64,000 nucleotides of DNA from Microbacterium schleiferi. Its GTDB lineage: Bacteria > Actinomycetota > Actinomycetes > Actinomycetales > Microbacteriaceae. How positions within the stretch are numbered: position 1 is the stretch's first letter; each line of letters begins with the position of its first letter. Where the stretch lies: positions 124,001 to 188,000 of the forward strand of contig NZ_JAJGNI010000008.1 of the NCBI RefSeq assembly GCF_020781975.1. Reading direction: 5' to 3'. The translations under genes were made by a program, and so were the position numbers. Under the pieces are notes generated by a model. It was not told the DNA's origin. It saw only the letters and a list, made by a program, of their open reading frames with translations, and searched no databases. Below, piece after piece: positions 27,028 through 36,116 of this stretch.

Positions 27028-27384
27028 ATGGGCCGGCCTGTACGCCGGGTTCTGTTCGGGAGCGCTGCTCCGTCGACGGTCATCTCTCTCGGCGACGCGT
27101 TGCCGCGCCGCTCTAGCGGCCTACCCGGGGACTCGGCGAGCCGCGTCATCATCCCCTGTCTGGCCTTGCTCCGGACGAGGTTTACCGTGCGGGTCGTGTC
27201 GCCACGACCCCGGTGGTCTCTTACACCACCCTTTCACCCTTACCGGGACGAGCCCGGCGGTCTGCTTTCTGTGGCACTGTCTCGCGGATTGCTCCGGGTG
27301 GGTGTTACCCACCGCCCTGCCCTGTGGAGCCCGGACGTTCCTCGGCGTGGCACCGCCACGACGCGACCGTCCGGCCGACCCATT
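27028..27384 (-). ncRNA. rnpB: RNase P RNA
   Basis: On the minus strand the conserved RNase P segments occur in order: the 5' end with GGGTCGGCC, then GAGGAACGTCCGGGCTCCA (P4 5' region), GGTAACACCCACCCGG, then AGCAGACCGCC, and the 3' end with CAGAACCCGGCGTACAG. GGGTCGGCC and GGCCGGCCC (27030-27038 on the plus strand as gggccggcc) pair to form helix P1. The RNA is the catalytic part of RNase P, which matures tRNA 5' ends. The ends are approximate. Confidence 0.92.
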
Positions 27385-27396
27385 CGCACCGCCGAG

Positions 27397-27438
27397 TCTA
27401 CGCGGCGCCCCGCGGGGTCTACGCGGCGCCCCGCGGGG
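27397..27438 (+). repeat. two tandem 21-base repeats
   Basis: TCTACGCGGCGCCCCGCGGG plus one more G at 27397-27417 is repeated exactly at 27418-27438, followed by TCTAG. Each unit holds the palindrome CCCCGCGGGG. The repeats lie between the zinc-ribbon gene and the start of rnpB, where the rnpB promoter should be. Confidence 0.85.
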
Positions 27439-27455
27439 TCTAGCTGCCGGCTGAG

Positions 27456-28187
27456 CTAGAGACCCGACTCCTCCGTGCGCACGAGGATGCAGCCGCACTC
27501 GGGGCAGGTGACGACAGACTCCGGCGCGGCGGCACGCAGCGCGCTGAGGTCGCTGCCAGCAAGCACCATGTGGCATCCGCCGCAGGTCTGTCGGGTCAAC
27601 AGGGCGGCACCGGCGCTTCGCTGGGCGAGCTTGTCGTAGAGACCGAGAAGATCGGAGGCGACCGTGGATGCGACAGCCTCGCGGTCACGGGTCGCGGCAG
27701 CCTCGTCGGCCTGGGCCGCTGATACCGCCGCCTTCGCCGCGGCGCTGAGCGATGCGCCTTCTTCGTTGACCTCTCGAAGTCGAGCTTCGAGGCCGGCGAC
27801 AATCTCTTCGGCAGCCTCCGCACGCTCCATCGCCTCGAGGTCGGCGTCTTCCAGATCACTCTTTCGCCGCGCCAGAGCCGCTAGCTCGTGCTCGAGGTTC
27901 TGCGCCTCCTTGGCGTTGGCCGAGTCGGCGAGCCGTGCCGTATCGCGGGCGATGCGGGCCTCGACGACCTTCAGATCGTCGTCGAGGCGACGCTGCTCGG
28001 CGCGGACGTCATCGACGGTCCCCCGCGCCCGAACGAGGTCTTGATTCAGCTCGGTGCGCGCCTGCATCAGCTCAGAGATCCGCGCGGCCTGTTCGGGTGA
28101 ACGCGCCGCTGCGGCGGCACTCCGGATGCGGGCGTCCAAGGCAGCGACCTCGAGAAGACGCCGCTGGTCGTCGGGACTCGCATTCAT
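27456..28187 (-). CDS. coiled-coil zinc-ribbon protein (CdsZ-like)
   Basis: 243 residues from ATG 28187. About 175 residues of heptad-rich helix (SELMQARTELNQDLVRARGT through EEIVAGLEARLREVN) form a long antiparallel coiled coil; the C-terminus is a zinc ribbon with CGGC (TCGGCHMVL) and CPEC (VTCPECGCILV). This is the architecture of the widespread actinobacterial C4-type zinc-ribbon proteins, proposed to bind nucleic acid or assist other factors; the function is not firmly known. The ATG is separated from the tRNA-Val 3' end by one base, so the mRNA 5' end probably depends on tRNA processing. Confidence 0.88.
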   Translation of the reverse strand: MNASPDDQRRLLEVAALDARIRSAAAAARSPEQAARISELMQARTELNQDLVRARGTVDDVRAEQRRLDDDLKVVEARIARDTARLADSANAKEAQNLEHELAALARRKSDLEDADLEAMERAEAAEEIVAGLEARLREVNEEGASLSAAAKAAVSAAQADEAAATRDREAVASTVASDLLGLYDKLAQRSAGAALLTRQTCGGCHMVLAGSDLSALRAAAPESVVTCPECGCILVRTEESGL

Positions 28188-28188
28188 G

Positions 28189-28261
28189 TGGGCCCTGCCG
28201 GGATCGAACCGACGACATCCACGGTGTAAACGTGGCGCTCTACCAGCTGAGCTAAAGGCCC
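28189..28261 (-). tRNA. tRNA-Val (anticodon TAC)
   Basis: A 73-base cloverleaf on the minus strand: acceptor GGGCCTT/AGGGCCC, D arm with AGCTCAGCTGGTAGAGC, anticodon stem CCACG/CGTGG with loop TTTACAC (TAC), T arm GTCGG-TTCGATC-CCGGC, discriminator A. CCA is not encoded as an intact trio. It lies directly upstream of the zinc-ribbon gene in the same direction. Confidence 0.95.
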
Positions 28262-28469
28262 TCGAGGCGAGTCTACGGGGCCAAAGCGGCATCCATGGTT
28301 TCGGCTGACCGAGCCCGGCCGCCTCGCCCGCTCCCACCGGATGCGGGACTCGCTAGGCTGGGTCGTGGTCTGCCGTACGACACGCGCACGACCAGACCCT
28401 GCGATGCTCACCCTGCAGCGCACGGCCGCCCGTTCGTGGCACACCCTGCCCGTCGAAGAAAGGTTTCAC

Positions 28470-31199
28470 GTGACCGTCAACGATCAGGATCCGTACTCGC
28501 AGGGACCGCTCGACAGCGACCCCGACGAGACTGCGGAATGGCAGGAGTCCCTCCACCAGCTCGTCTCGGCCAAGGGCCAGGGGCGGGGCAGGGAAATCAT
28601 GCTGAGCCTGTTGCAGACATCGCACGAGCTCCAGCTCAACGTGCCGCAGGTGCCAACCACCGACTACATCAACACGATCTCGCCGGATGCGGAGCCTGAG
28701 TTCCCCGGTGACGAGGAGCTGGAGCGCCGCTACCGTCGCTGGATTCGCTGGAATGCTGCCATCACGGTCCACCGCGCGCAGCGTCCGGGCATCAGCGTCG
28801 GCGGTCACATCTCGACCTACGCCTCGTCCGCGTCCCTCTACGAGGTCGGCTTCAACCACTTCTTCCGCGGCCCGGATCACCCGTCCGGCGGCGATCAGAT
28901 CTTCATCCAGGGGCATGCCTCCCCCGGAACCTACGCTCGCTCCTTCCTGGAGGGACGCCTGACCGAAGCACAGCTCGACGGCTTCCGGCAGGAGAAGTCG
29001 GCGGCACCCAACGGTCTGCCGTCGTACCCGCACCCGCGTCTCATGCCGGACTACTGGCAGTTCCCGACCGTGTCGATGGGTCTCGGGCCGATCAACGCGA
29101 TCTACCAGGCGATGACCAACAAGTACCTGACGAACCGTGGCATCAAGGATGTCGGCGACAGCCACGTCTGGGCGTTCCTCGGCGACGGGGAAATGGACGA
29201 GGTCGAAAGCCGCGGTCAGCTTCAGGTAGCCGCTAACGAAGGCCTCGACAACCTCACGTTCGTGATCAACGCGAACCTGCAACGTCTCGACGGTCCCGTG
29301 CGTGGCAACGGGAAGATCATCCAGGAGCTCGAGAGCTTCTTCCGGGGCGCGGGCTGGAACGTCATCAAGGTCGTCTGGGGAACCGGCTGGGACGAACTGC
29401 TCGCCAAGGACACCGACGGCGCGCTCGTGCACCTGATGAACACCACGCCGGACGGCGACTTCCAGACCTACCGTGCTGAAGACGGCGCATTCATCCGTGA
29501 GCACTTCTTCGGCCGCGATGAGCGCACGGCGGCGCTCGTTAAGGATTGGACCGACGACGAGATCTGGGGCAAGCTGCGCCGCGGTGGCCTTGACTACCGC
29601 AAGGTCTACGCGGCCTACAAGGCGGCAGTCGAGCACAAGGGCCAGCCCACCGTCATCATCGCCAAGACGATCAAGGGCTACGGCCTCGGTCACCACTTCG
29701 AGGGTCGTAACGCGACCCACCAGATGAAGAAGATGACGCTCGAGGATCTCAAGCACTTCCGCGACTCGATGCGTATCCCCATCTCGGATGCCCAGCTCGA
29801 GGAGAACCCGTACCTGCCGCCGTACTACAACCCCGGACCGCAGGACGAGACCATCCAGTACATGATGGAGCGCCGTCGGTCCCTCGGCGGGTTCCTCCCC
29901 CAGCGCCGAACCTCGCACACCGCGATCACGCTGCCGGGCGACGACGTGTATGCCATGCCAAAGAAGGGGTCGGGTACGCAAGAAGTCGCCACCACGATGG
30001 CGTTCGTGCGCCTGCTCAAGGACCTGCTGCGCGCGAAGGGATTCGGCAACCGCATCGTGCCGATCATTCCCGACGAGGCACGCACCTTCGGGATCGACGC
30101 GTTCTTCCCGACGCAGAAGATCTATAACCCGCACGGCCAGAACTACACCTCGGTCGACCGCGATCTGCTTCTCGCCTACAAGGAGAGCCCGCAGGGTCAG
30201 ATCATGCACGTCGGCATCAACGAGGCCGGCGCGCTGGCCGCGTTCACCGCCACGGGCACGTCCTACGCAACGCACGGCGAGCCGCTCATTCCGGTGTACG
30301 TCTTCTACTCGATGTTCGGGTTCCAGCGGACGGGCGACGCGCAGTGGGCCGCCGGCGACCAGATGACGCGCGGCTTCGTGATCGGCGCGACCGCGGGACG
30401 GACAACCCTGACAGGTGAAGGTCTCCAGCACGCCGATGGCCACTCGCACCTTCTGGCGTCGACGAACCCGGCCACGGTCTCGTACGACCCGGCATACGGG
30501 TACGAGATCGCGCACATCGTGCAGTCGGGCCTGGAGCGGATGTACGGCGGACACCACCCCGACCCCGACGTCATGTACTACCTCACGGTCTACAACGAGC
30601 CGCTTGTTCAGCCTGCGGAGCCCGAGGGTGTGGATGTCGAGGGCATCGTGCGCGGCATCCATCGCATCTCCACCGCCGAGGGTGAGGGCCCGCGTGCCCA
30701 GCTTCTGGCATCGGGGGTCGGTGTGCCGTGGGCGCTCGAAGCCCAGCAGTTGCTGCGCGACGATTGGGGCGTTCAGGCCGACGTGTGGTCGGTGACGTCG
30801 TGGACCGAACTGCGCCGCGACGGCCTCGCCGCCGACGAGCACAACTTCTTGCACCCCGAAAACGAGCCCCGCCGCGCGTACATCAGCGAGAAGCTGCAGG
30901 ACGCCGAGGGCCCCGTGGTCGCCGTCAGTGACTTCATGCACGCCGTTCAGGATCAGATCCGTCCGTGGGTTCCGGGGCGTTTCGCGACGCTCGGCGCCGA
31001 CGGCTTCGGCTTCTCGGACACGCGTCCGGCTGCGCGACGCTACTTCAAGATCGACGGCCCCTCGATCGTGGTGCGCACGCTGCAGGCGTTGGCCGAGGAG
31101 GGAGCCGTCGATCGGGCCCTTGCCGGCCAGGCGATCCGCAAGTATGACCTGCACAACGTCAAGGCGGGCACAAGCGGAAACGCGGGCGGGGAGAGCTGA
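28470..31199 (+). CDS. aceE: pyruvate dehydrogenase E1, homodimeric type
   Basis: 909 residues from GTG 28470, preceded by AAAGG; in-frame starts at 28341 and 28365 give non-conserved sequence. The protein matches the alpha2-type PDH E1: substrate and ThDP region ([20 protein letters not shown]), the ThDP motif GDGEMDE with the following [27 protein letters not shown] and the C-terminal domain. It decarboxylates pyruvate and passes the acetyl group to the E2 lipoyl domain, giving acetyl-CoA for the citric acid cycle and for the fatty acid genes that follow. The next gene (fasR) begins 10 bases after the stop. Confidence 0.96.
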   Translation: MTVNDQDPYSQGPLDSDPDETAEWQESLHQLVSAKGQGRGREIMLSLLQTSHELQLNVPQVPTTDYINTISPDAEPEFPGDEELERRYRRWIRWNAAITVHRAQRPGISVGGHISTYASSASLYEVGFNHFFRGPDHPSGGDQIFIQGHASPGTYARSFLEGRLTEAQLDGFRQEKSAAPNGLPSYPHPRLMPDYWQFPTVSMGLGPINAIYQAMTNKYLTNRGIKDVGDSHVWAFLGDGEMDEVESRGQLQVAANEGLDNLTFVINANLQRLDGPVRGNGKIIQELESFFRGAGWNVIKVVWGTGWDELLAKDTDGALVHLMNTTPDGDFQTYRAEDGAFIREHFFGRDERTAALVKDWTDDEIWGKLRRGGLDYRKVYAAYKAAVEHKGQPTVIIAKTIKGYGLGHHFEGRNATHQMKKMTLEDLKHFRDSMRIPISDAQLEENPYLPPYYNPGPQDETIQYMMERRRSLGGFLPQRRTSHTAITLPGDDVYAMPKKGSGTQEVATTMAFVRLLKDLLRAKGFGNRIVPIIPDEARTFGIDAFFPTQKIYNPHGQNYTSVDRDLLLAYKESPQGQIMHVGINEAGALAAFTATGTSYATHGEPLIPVYVFYSMFGFQRTGDAQWAAGDQMTRGFVIGATAGRTTLTGEGLQHADGHSHLLASTNPATVSYDPAYGYEIAHIVQSGLERMYGGHHPDPDVMYYLTVYNEPLVQPAEPEGVDVEGIVRGIHRISTAEGEGPRAQLLASGVGVPWALEAQQLLRDDWGVQADVWSVTSWTELRRDGLAADEHNFLHPENEPRRAYISEKLQDAEGPVVAVSDFMHAVQDQIRPWVPGRFATLGADGFGFSDTRPAARRYFKIDGPSIVVRTLQALAEEGAVDRALAGQAIRKYDLHNVKAGTSGNAGGES

Positions 31200-31209
31200 C
31201 GACCCGGCC

Positions 31210-32427
31210 ATGACAGCGCATCCCACCGACAAGGCCGAGACTCTGGCGTGGCTACGCCGCATCTCGGGGGATCTCGCGACCGCGACGATTCAGCGACTCG
31301 AGCAGAGTCTGCCCTGGTACTCGGAGATGCCGCCTGCGCGTCGGTCCGCGGTAGGCCTGGTCGCTCAGGCGGGAATCACATCCTTCATCCAGTGGTACGA
31401 CGATCCGCAGTCGACGCCCTGGATCGCCGCCGACATCTTCGCCGCCGCGCCCCGCGAGCTGTTGCGCAGCGTGAGCCTGCAGCAGACGCTTCAGCTCATC
31501 CGCGTCTCAGTGACGGTCACGGAGGAGCGGATCGCGAGCAAGAGCGAAAGTCTGCGTGAGGCGATCCTCCTCTACTCCCGGGAGGTCGCGTTCGCCGCGG
31601 CCGACGTGTATGCGCGAGCCGCCGAAGCGCGGGGACTGTGGGATGCACGTCTTGAGGCCCTCGTCGTGGATTCGATCCTCACGGGCGAGACCGACGAGGA
31701 GCTCCCGAGTCGGATTGCCGCACTCGGATGGCATGGTCACGGCGAAGTCGCTGTTCTGGTGGGCACGACGCCGCCGCAGTTCGACGTCGACCAGCTGCGC
31801 CGAACCGCGCGCAAGCTCGGCGTGGATGTTCTGATCGGCGTGCAGGGGTCGCGACTGGTTCTGGTGATCGGGCGGTCGGAGCCGTCACCACGGGCGGAAG
31901 ACGCGGAGCAGGACTTGCCCTTCCCCGAGATCGCTCGTCGCCTCGAGCCCGGCTTTGGGCCGGGCTACCTCGTGCTCGGCCCCGCGGTGCCGGCATTGGT
32001 CGATGCAAGCATGAGCGCGCGGGCGGCCCTGGCCGGTTTTGCCGTTGCCCGAGCGTGGCGGCATGCGCCACGGCCGGTCGAAGCCGACGATCTGCTGCCC
32101 GAGCGCGCCCTCGCCGGCGATCCGTTGGCCAAGCAGACCTTGATCGAGCGCATCTACCGTCCGCTTCATGCGCATTCGACGGATCTGGTCACGACCCTGT
32201 GGAGCTACCTCGACAACGGCCGGTCGCTCGAGGCCACCGCGCGTGAACTGTTCGTACACCCCAACACGGTTCGGTATCGCCTCAAGCGGGTCTCGGAGGT
32301 CATCGGCTGGGATGCCACGGGTCCCCGGGAGGCGCTCATCCTCCAGACTGCACTCATCCTGGGATCGATCGGCACGGAGTCGGTGCGTCGCCGACCTGCC
32401 GCGCTGCACCGCCGCGTGTCAGCCTGA
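31210..32427 (+). CDS. fasR: PucR-type regulator of fatty acid synthesis (FasR/MabR-like)
   Basis: 405 residues from ATG 31210. A middle GGDEF-related/PucR domain is followed by a C-terminal PucR helix-turn-helix (LVTTLWSYLDNGRSLEATAR then ELFVHPNTVRYRLKRVSEVI). Gene order aceE, this gene, fabD, fabH, acpP, fabF is that of the actinobacterial fas cluster, whose regulator (FasR in Streptomyces, MabR in Mycobacterium) activates the downstream genes. The largest gap inside the cluster (82 bases, before fabD) holds an inverted repeat ACGCGC/GCGCGT (32436-32441, 32453-32458) which might be its site or a weak terminator. Confidence 0.88.
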   Translation: MTAHPTDKAETLAWLRRISGDLATATIQRLEQSLPWYSEMPPARRSAVGLVAQAGITSFIQWYDDPQSTPWIAADIFAAAPRELLRSVSLQQTLQLIRVSVTVTEERIASKSESLREAILLYSREVAFAAADVYARAAEARGLWDARLEALVVDSILTGETDEELPSRIAALGWHGHGEVAVLVGTTPPQFDVDQLRRTARKLGVDVLIGVQGSRLVLVIGRSEPSPRAEDAEQDLPFPEIARRLEPGFGPGYLVLGPAVPALVDASMSARAALAGFAVARAWRHAPRPVEADDLLPERALAGDPLAKQTLIERIYRPLHAHSTDLVTTLWSYLDNGRSLEATARELFVHPNTVRYRLKRVSEVIGWDATGPREALILQTALILGSIGTESVRRRPAALHRRVSA

Positions 32428-32509
32428 GCGTGTAGACGCGCGACAAACGAATGCGCGTTTTCTCGATCAGAATCTCCAGAATGACCGCTCGACACGCTGG
32501 CAGGATGGG

Positions 32510-33448
32510 ATGGTGATCATCGCCCTCTTCCCTGGTCAAGGCTCCCAAACACCAGGATTCCTCCGGCCCTGGCTCGAACGCGATGGGGTCCGCGCACGTC
32601 TCGATCAGTTCTCGCAGTGGGCAGAGGTCGACCTCATCGAGGCGGGAACCGAGGCGGACGCTGAGACTATTCGTGACACGCGAATCGCGCAGCCGCTCAT
32701 CGTCGCCGCCTCCGTTCTGTCGTGGGAGCTCTTTACGCAGAGCGCCTCTGCGCCGGTCGACGGGGTCGCCGGGCACTCGGTGGGCGAGTTCGCCGCGCTG
32801 GCAGCTGCGGGGGTCATTGATGCGGAGACTGCCCTGCGGCTCGTCGGGATCCGCGGCCGGGCGATGGCGGATGCAGCATCGCTCGCTGACACCGGAATGA
32901 GCGCCGTGATCGGCGGCGACCAGGCAGTGGTTGAGGAGCGTCTCGCGTCGCTCGATCTCACCCCGGCGAACTTCAACGGCGGTGGCCAGATCGTGGCCGC
33001 AGGTGCGGCTGAGGCGCTCGCCGCGCTAAGCGCCGAGCCCCCGACGGGGACCCGTGTGATTCCGCTCTCGGTTGCGGGTGCCTTCCATACGCACTACATG
33101 GCGCCAGCGGTCGAGACACTGCGGTCAGCCGTAGCAGCCGTCACCCCGTCAGACCCGGGCCTGCAGTTGTGGACGAATCGAGACGGTTCGCTCGTGAACA
33201 GCGGCGCGGAGGCACTCTCGCTCGTCGTCGATCAGGTTGCATCCCCGGTTCGGTGGGACGCGTGTATGCAGTCGTTCGCAGCCGCGAGCGTGAAGGGACT
33301 GATCGAGTTCGCTCCCGGCGGCACGCTTGTCGGCCTCGCGAAGCGTGCTCTGCGCGGAGTACCCTCAGTCGCGGTCAAGACTCCCGAAGACCTCACGTCT
33401 GCAGCCGAGCTTGTGGCCACCGCATCCGCTCAAGGAGAAGCCGAATGA
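32510..33448 (+). CDS. fabD: malonyl-CoA:ACP transacylase
   Basis: 312 residues from ATG 32510; GTG 32513 is an equally good start. The N-terminal LFPGQGSQTPGF and the nucleophile serine S90 in GHSVGEFAAL are typical, with the second catalytic residue His in GAFHTHYMAPA. The enzyme loads malonyl groups onto acyl carrier protein. The stop overlaps the fabH start by 4 bases, so the pair is translationally coupled. Confidence 0.94.
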   Translation: MVIIALFPGQGSQTPGFLRPWLERDGVRARLDQFSQWAEVDLIEAGTEADAETIRDTRIAQPLIVAASVLSWELFTQSASAPVDGVAGHSVGEFAALAAAGVIDAETALRLVGIRGRAMADAASLADTGMSAVIGGDQAVVEERLASLDLTPANFNGGGQIVAAGAAEALAALSAEPPTGTRVIPLSVAGAFHTHYMAPAVETLRSAVAAVTPSDPGLQLWTNRDGSLVNSGAEALSLVVDQVASPVRWDACMQSFAAASVKGLIEFAPGGTLVGLAKRALRGVPSVAVKTPEDLTSAAELVATASAQGEAE

Positions 33449-34446
33449 CCGTGTCCCTTCGTCAGCCCCAGGGCGCTGCGCACACCCGGATCTACGCCTA
33501 TGGCGCTGCCCGGGGCGAGCGCGTCGTTCCGAACGGTGAGCTCGTCGGTCCGATCGACTCAAGCGACGAGTGGATCCGCCAACGGACGGGAATCGTGACC
33601 CGAGTGCGCGCGGTCGAGACGACCACCGCGATCGACCTTGCCGCGGATGCTGCCACCGAAGCCGTCTCGAAGTCGGGCGTCGCTCCGGACAAGATCGACG
33701 CGGTGATCGTGGCGACGATCTCCAACCCCCGGCAGACCCCGTCAGTTTCGGCGATTGTTGCGGAGCGCATCGGGGCTAAAGATGCCGCAGCGTACGATCT
33801 CAACGCCGCATGTGCGGGGTTCGCGTACGGCGTGGGGCAGGCCGATGCTCTCATCCGCGGGGGCGGCGCGCACTACGCCGTCGTGATCGGCGCTGAGAAG
33901 CTCAGTGACATCGTCGACCCGACCGACCGCTCGATCTCTTTCCTCCTCGGCGACGGTGCAGGTGCTGCCGTTGTCGGCCCCTCCGAAACACCAGGTATCG
34001 GCCCGACGGTGTGGGGCTCGGATGGCTCAAAGGCCGACGCTGTCGGGATGAACCACACACTGACAGAGTTCCGGGATGGAACTGCGCCCTGGCCCACGCT
34101 CCGCCAGGAGGGCCCGACGGTCTTCCGCTGGGCGGTATGGGAGATGGTCAAGGTTGCCCGTGAAGCCCTCGCGGCTGCCGGAGTCGAGGCATCCGACCTC
34201 GCTGCTTTCGTTCCGCACCAGGCGAACATGCGAATCATCGACGAGTTCGCCAAGCAGCTCGGGCTTCCCGAGTCCGTCGTGATCGGACGCGACATCGAGA
34301 CGACCGGAAACACCTCCGCTGCCTCCATCCCGCTTGCGACGCACCGGCTTCTCGAGGAACACCCCGAACTGAGCGGCGGCCTGGCCCTGCAGATCGGTTT
34401 CGGAGCGGGCCTGGTGTACGGCGCGCAGGTCGTCGTCCTTCCGTGA
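33445..34446 (+). CDS. fabH: beta-ketoacyl-ACP synthase III
   Basis: 333 residues from ATG 33445. Catalytic triad Cys-His-Asn is seen: C123 in LNAACAGFAYG, His in FVPHQANMRI and Asn in ETTGNTSAASIP. The enzyme starts fatty acid chains by condensing an acyl-CoA primer with malonyl-ACP; in related bacteria the primers are branched, consistent with branched-chain lipids. The N-terminal GELVGPIDSSDEWIRQRTGI is typical. It is coupled to fabD and followed by acpP after 93 bases, which carry a possible TAGACT -10 element (34465-34470). Confidence 0.94.
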   Translation: MTVSLRQPQGAAHTRIYAYGAARGERVVPNGELVGPIDSSDEWIRQRTGIVTRVRAVETTTAIDLAADAATEAVSKSGVAPDKIDAVIVATISNPRQTPSVSAIVAERIGAKDAAAYDLNAACAGFAYGVGQADALIRGGGAHYAVVIGAEKLSDIVDPTDRSISFLLGDGAGAAVVGPSETPGIGPTVWGSDGSKADAVGMNHTLTEFRDGTAPWPTLRQEGPTVFRWAVWEMVKVAREALAAAGVEASDLAAFVPHQANMRIIDEFAKQLGLPESVVIGRDIETTGNTSAASIPLATHRLLEEHPELSGGLALQIGFGAGLVYGAQVVVLP

Positions 34447-34539
34447 GGCCCGAGCCTCGAACTCTAGACTGGCAGGACGGCCTCACCTGAGGCCCACACC
34501 GACCACAACCCATCCATATCAACCCAGAGGGAGATACCC

Positions 34540-34788
34540 ATGGCACTCACAAACGACGACGTCCTCGCAGGACTCGCCGAGCTCATTACCGACGAGACCG
34601 GCATCTCTGCCGACGAGGTCGCCATGGAGAAGTCGTTCACCGACGACCTCGACATCGACTCGATCTCGATGATGACCATCGTCGTCAACGCCGAGGAGAA
34701 GTTCGGCGTGACGATTCCCGACGACGAGGTCAAGAACCTCAAGACCGTCGGCGACGCCGTCACCTACATCACGTCGAACCAGGCGTGA
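34540..34788 (+). CDS. acpP: acyl carrier protein
   Basis: 82 residues, strongly acidic, with four helices. The phosphopantetheine attachment serine is S41 in DDLDIDSISMMTIV. A strong ribosome-binding site (GAGGGAGA) lies 5-8 bases before the ATG. ACP carries the growing acyl chain between the enzymes encoded around it. A stable hairpin lies between acpP and fabF and may keep acpP expression higher than that of fabF. Confidence 0.96.
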   Translation: MALTNDDVLAGLAELITDETGISADEVAMEKSFTDDLDIDSISMMTIVVNAEEKFGVTIPDDEVKNLKTVGDAVTYITSNQA

Positions 34789-34795
34789 CCCCATC

Positions 34796-34822
34796 TCCGG
34801 TGGGGGCGCCGCCCCCACCGGA
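34796..34822 (+). terminator. strong hairpin between acpP and fabF
   Basis: TCCGGTGGGGGC (34796-34807) pairs perfectly with GCCCCCACCGGA (34811-34822) around the loop GCC. No T-run follows. It lies 8 bases after the acpP stop and 17 before the fabF start, so it may be a partial terminator or an mRNA-stabilising end for acpP. Confidence 0.65.
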
Positions 34823-34839
34823 CCATCCCTGAGGACTAC

Positions 34840-36075
34840 ATGAGCAGTTCACGTATCGTCGTCACCGGTATCGGAGCCACCACCCCCATCGGAGGAACCG
34901 CGCCCGATTCCTGGTCGGCACTGCTGGCCGGCGAATCCGGGGCGCGCTCACTCGAGCACGACTGGGTTGCCACCTACGAGCTTCCCGTGACGTTCGCGGC
35001 ATCCGCGCGCGTTCCGGCGGACACCGTCCTGGCCCGGCCCGAGGCCAAGCGTCTTGACCCGTCTTCGCAGTACGCCCTGGTGGCTGCCCGCGAAGCGTGG
35101 GCGGATGCCGGAACCCCGGAGGTCGAACCCGAACGCCTCGGTGTCGACTTCGCTACGGGGATCGGCGGCCTGTGGACTCTCCTCGATGGCTGGGACACGC
35201 TTCGTGAAAAGGGTCCGCGGCGCGTCATGCCGATGTCGGTTCCCATGCTCATGCCCAACGCGCCTGCAGCGGCCATTTCGATGCACCTGGAAGCGCGCGC
35301 CTACGCACGGACCGTGGCCTCGGCCTGTGCATCCAGCACCGAGTCGATCGTCAACGCCGTCGAACACATCCGTCTCGGCCTCGCCGACGTCGTGATCGCG
35401 GGCGGCACCGAGTCGGTGATCCACCCGATCACCCTCGCGGCCTTCGCGTCGATGCAGGCCCTTTCACGGCGCAACGACGACCCCGCGCACGCCTCACGCC
35501 CCTACAGCATCGACCGGGACGGCTTCGTCATGGGCGAGGGGGCTGCCGCCCTCGTGCTCGAGACCGAAGAGCACGCTCGGGCCCGCGGCGCCCGAATATA
35601 CGCCGTCGTAGCCGGCGGGTCCGTCACTGCCGACTCGTACCACATCACGGCTCCCGAGCCTGAAGGCCTCGGCGCCTCACGGGCGGTGCGGCAGGCTCTC
35701 GAACAGGCTGACGCCTCAGTCGACGATGTCACGCACATCAACGCACACGCCACCTCAACACCTACGGGTGATATCGCCGAGTACAAGGCGTTGCTGTCGG
35801 TCTTCGGCGACCGCGTGCACGAGATCCCCGTCTCTGCGACCAAGGCTTCCACCGGACACCTGCTCGGTGGAACGGGTGCTCTGGAGGCAGTCTTCACCGT
35901 CTTGGCGCTGCACAACCGCCTCGCTCCCCCGACGATCAACATCACAGAACAGGACCCCGAGATTCCGCTGCGGGTGGGCGAAGCCGTCGAACTCGGCGAC
36001 GGCGATCATGTCGCTATCAGCAACTCGTTCGGATTCGGCGGACACAACGCCGTCGCGGCGTTCCGCAGCGTCTAG
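34840..36075 (+). CDS. fabF: beta-ketoacyl-ACP synthase II
   Basis: 411 residues from ATG 34840. The thiolase-fold catalytic residues are present: C163 in TVASACASSTESI, His in HINAHATSTPTGD and His in ATKASTGHLLGGTGALE, with the C-terminal SNSFGFGGHNAV. The enzyme elongates acyl-ACP with malonyl-ACP. It is the last gene of the fas cluster in this window; reductase and dehydratase genes are not here. Confidence 0.95.
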   Translation: MSSSRIVVTGIGATTPIGGTAPDSWSALLAGESGARSLEHDWVATYELPVTFAASARVPADTVLARPEAKRLDPSSQYALVAAREAWADAGTPEVEPERLGVDFATGIGGLWTLLDGWDTLREKGPRRVMPMSVPMLMPNAPAAAISMHLEARAYARTVASACASSTESIVNAVEHIRLGLADVVIAGGTESVIHPITLAAFASMQALSRRNDDPAHASRPYSIDRDGFVMGEGAAALVLETEEHARARGARIYAVVAGGSVTADSYHITAPEPEGLGASRAVRQALEQADASVDDVTHINAHATSTPTGDIAEYKALLSVFGDRVHEIPVSATKASTGHLLGGTGALEAVFTVLALHNRLAPPTINITEQDPEIPLRVGEAVELGDGDHVAISNSFGFGGHNAVAAFRSV

Positions 36076-36116
36076 GGACGCTCAGCCGGGCTGACCCCGT
36101 GTGGCAGACTCAACCT

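Noticed and set aside
27028..27459. Plus-strand open frames over the rnpB region
   Set aside because: The region is explained by conserved RNase P RNA segments and helix P1 pairing; the translations are Arg/Pro-rich noise.
28354..28367. TAGGCT followed by GTG 28365 as a leaderless start for aceE
   Set aside because: The spacing is 5, not 6, and the extra 35 residues are not PDH-like; GTG 28470 with AAAGG upstream fits better. TAGGCT may still be the aceE promoter with a normal leader.
28353..31262. Very long open frame on the minus strand opposite aceE
   Set aside because: It mirrors aceE codon for codon; the translation is low-complexity in Arg, Val and Leu with no family motif. Long antisense frames are expected in high-GC DNA. 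The same applies to the frames opposite pepA, glnA, glnE, leuA and dnaJ.
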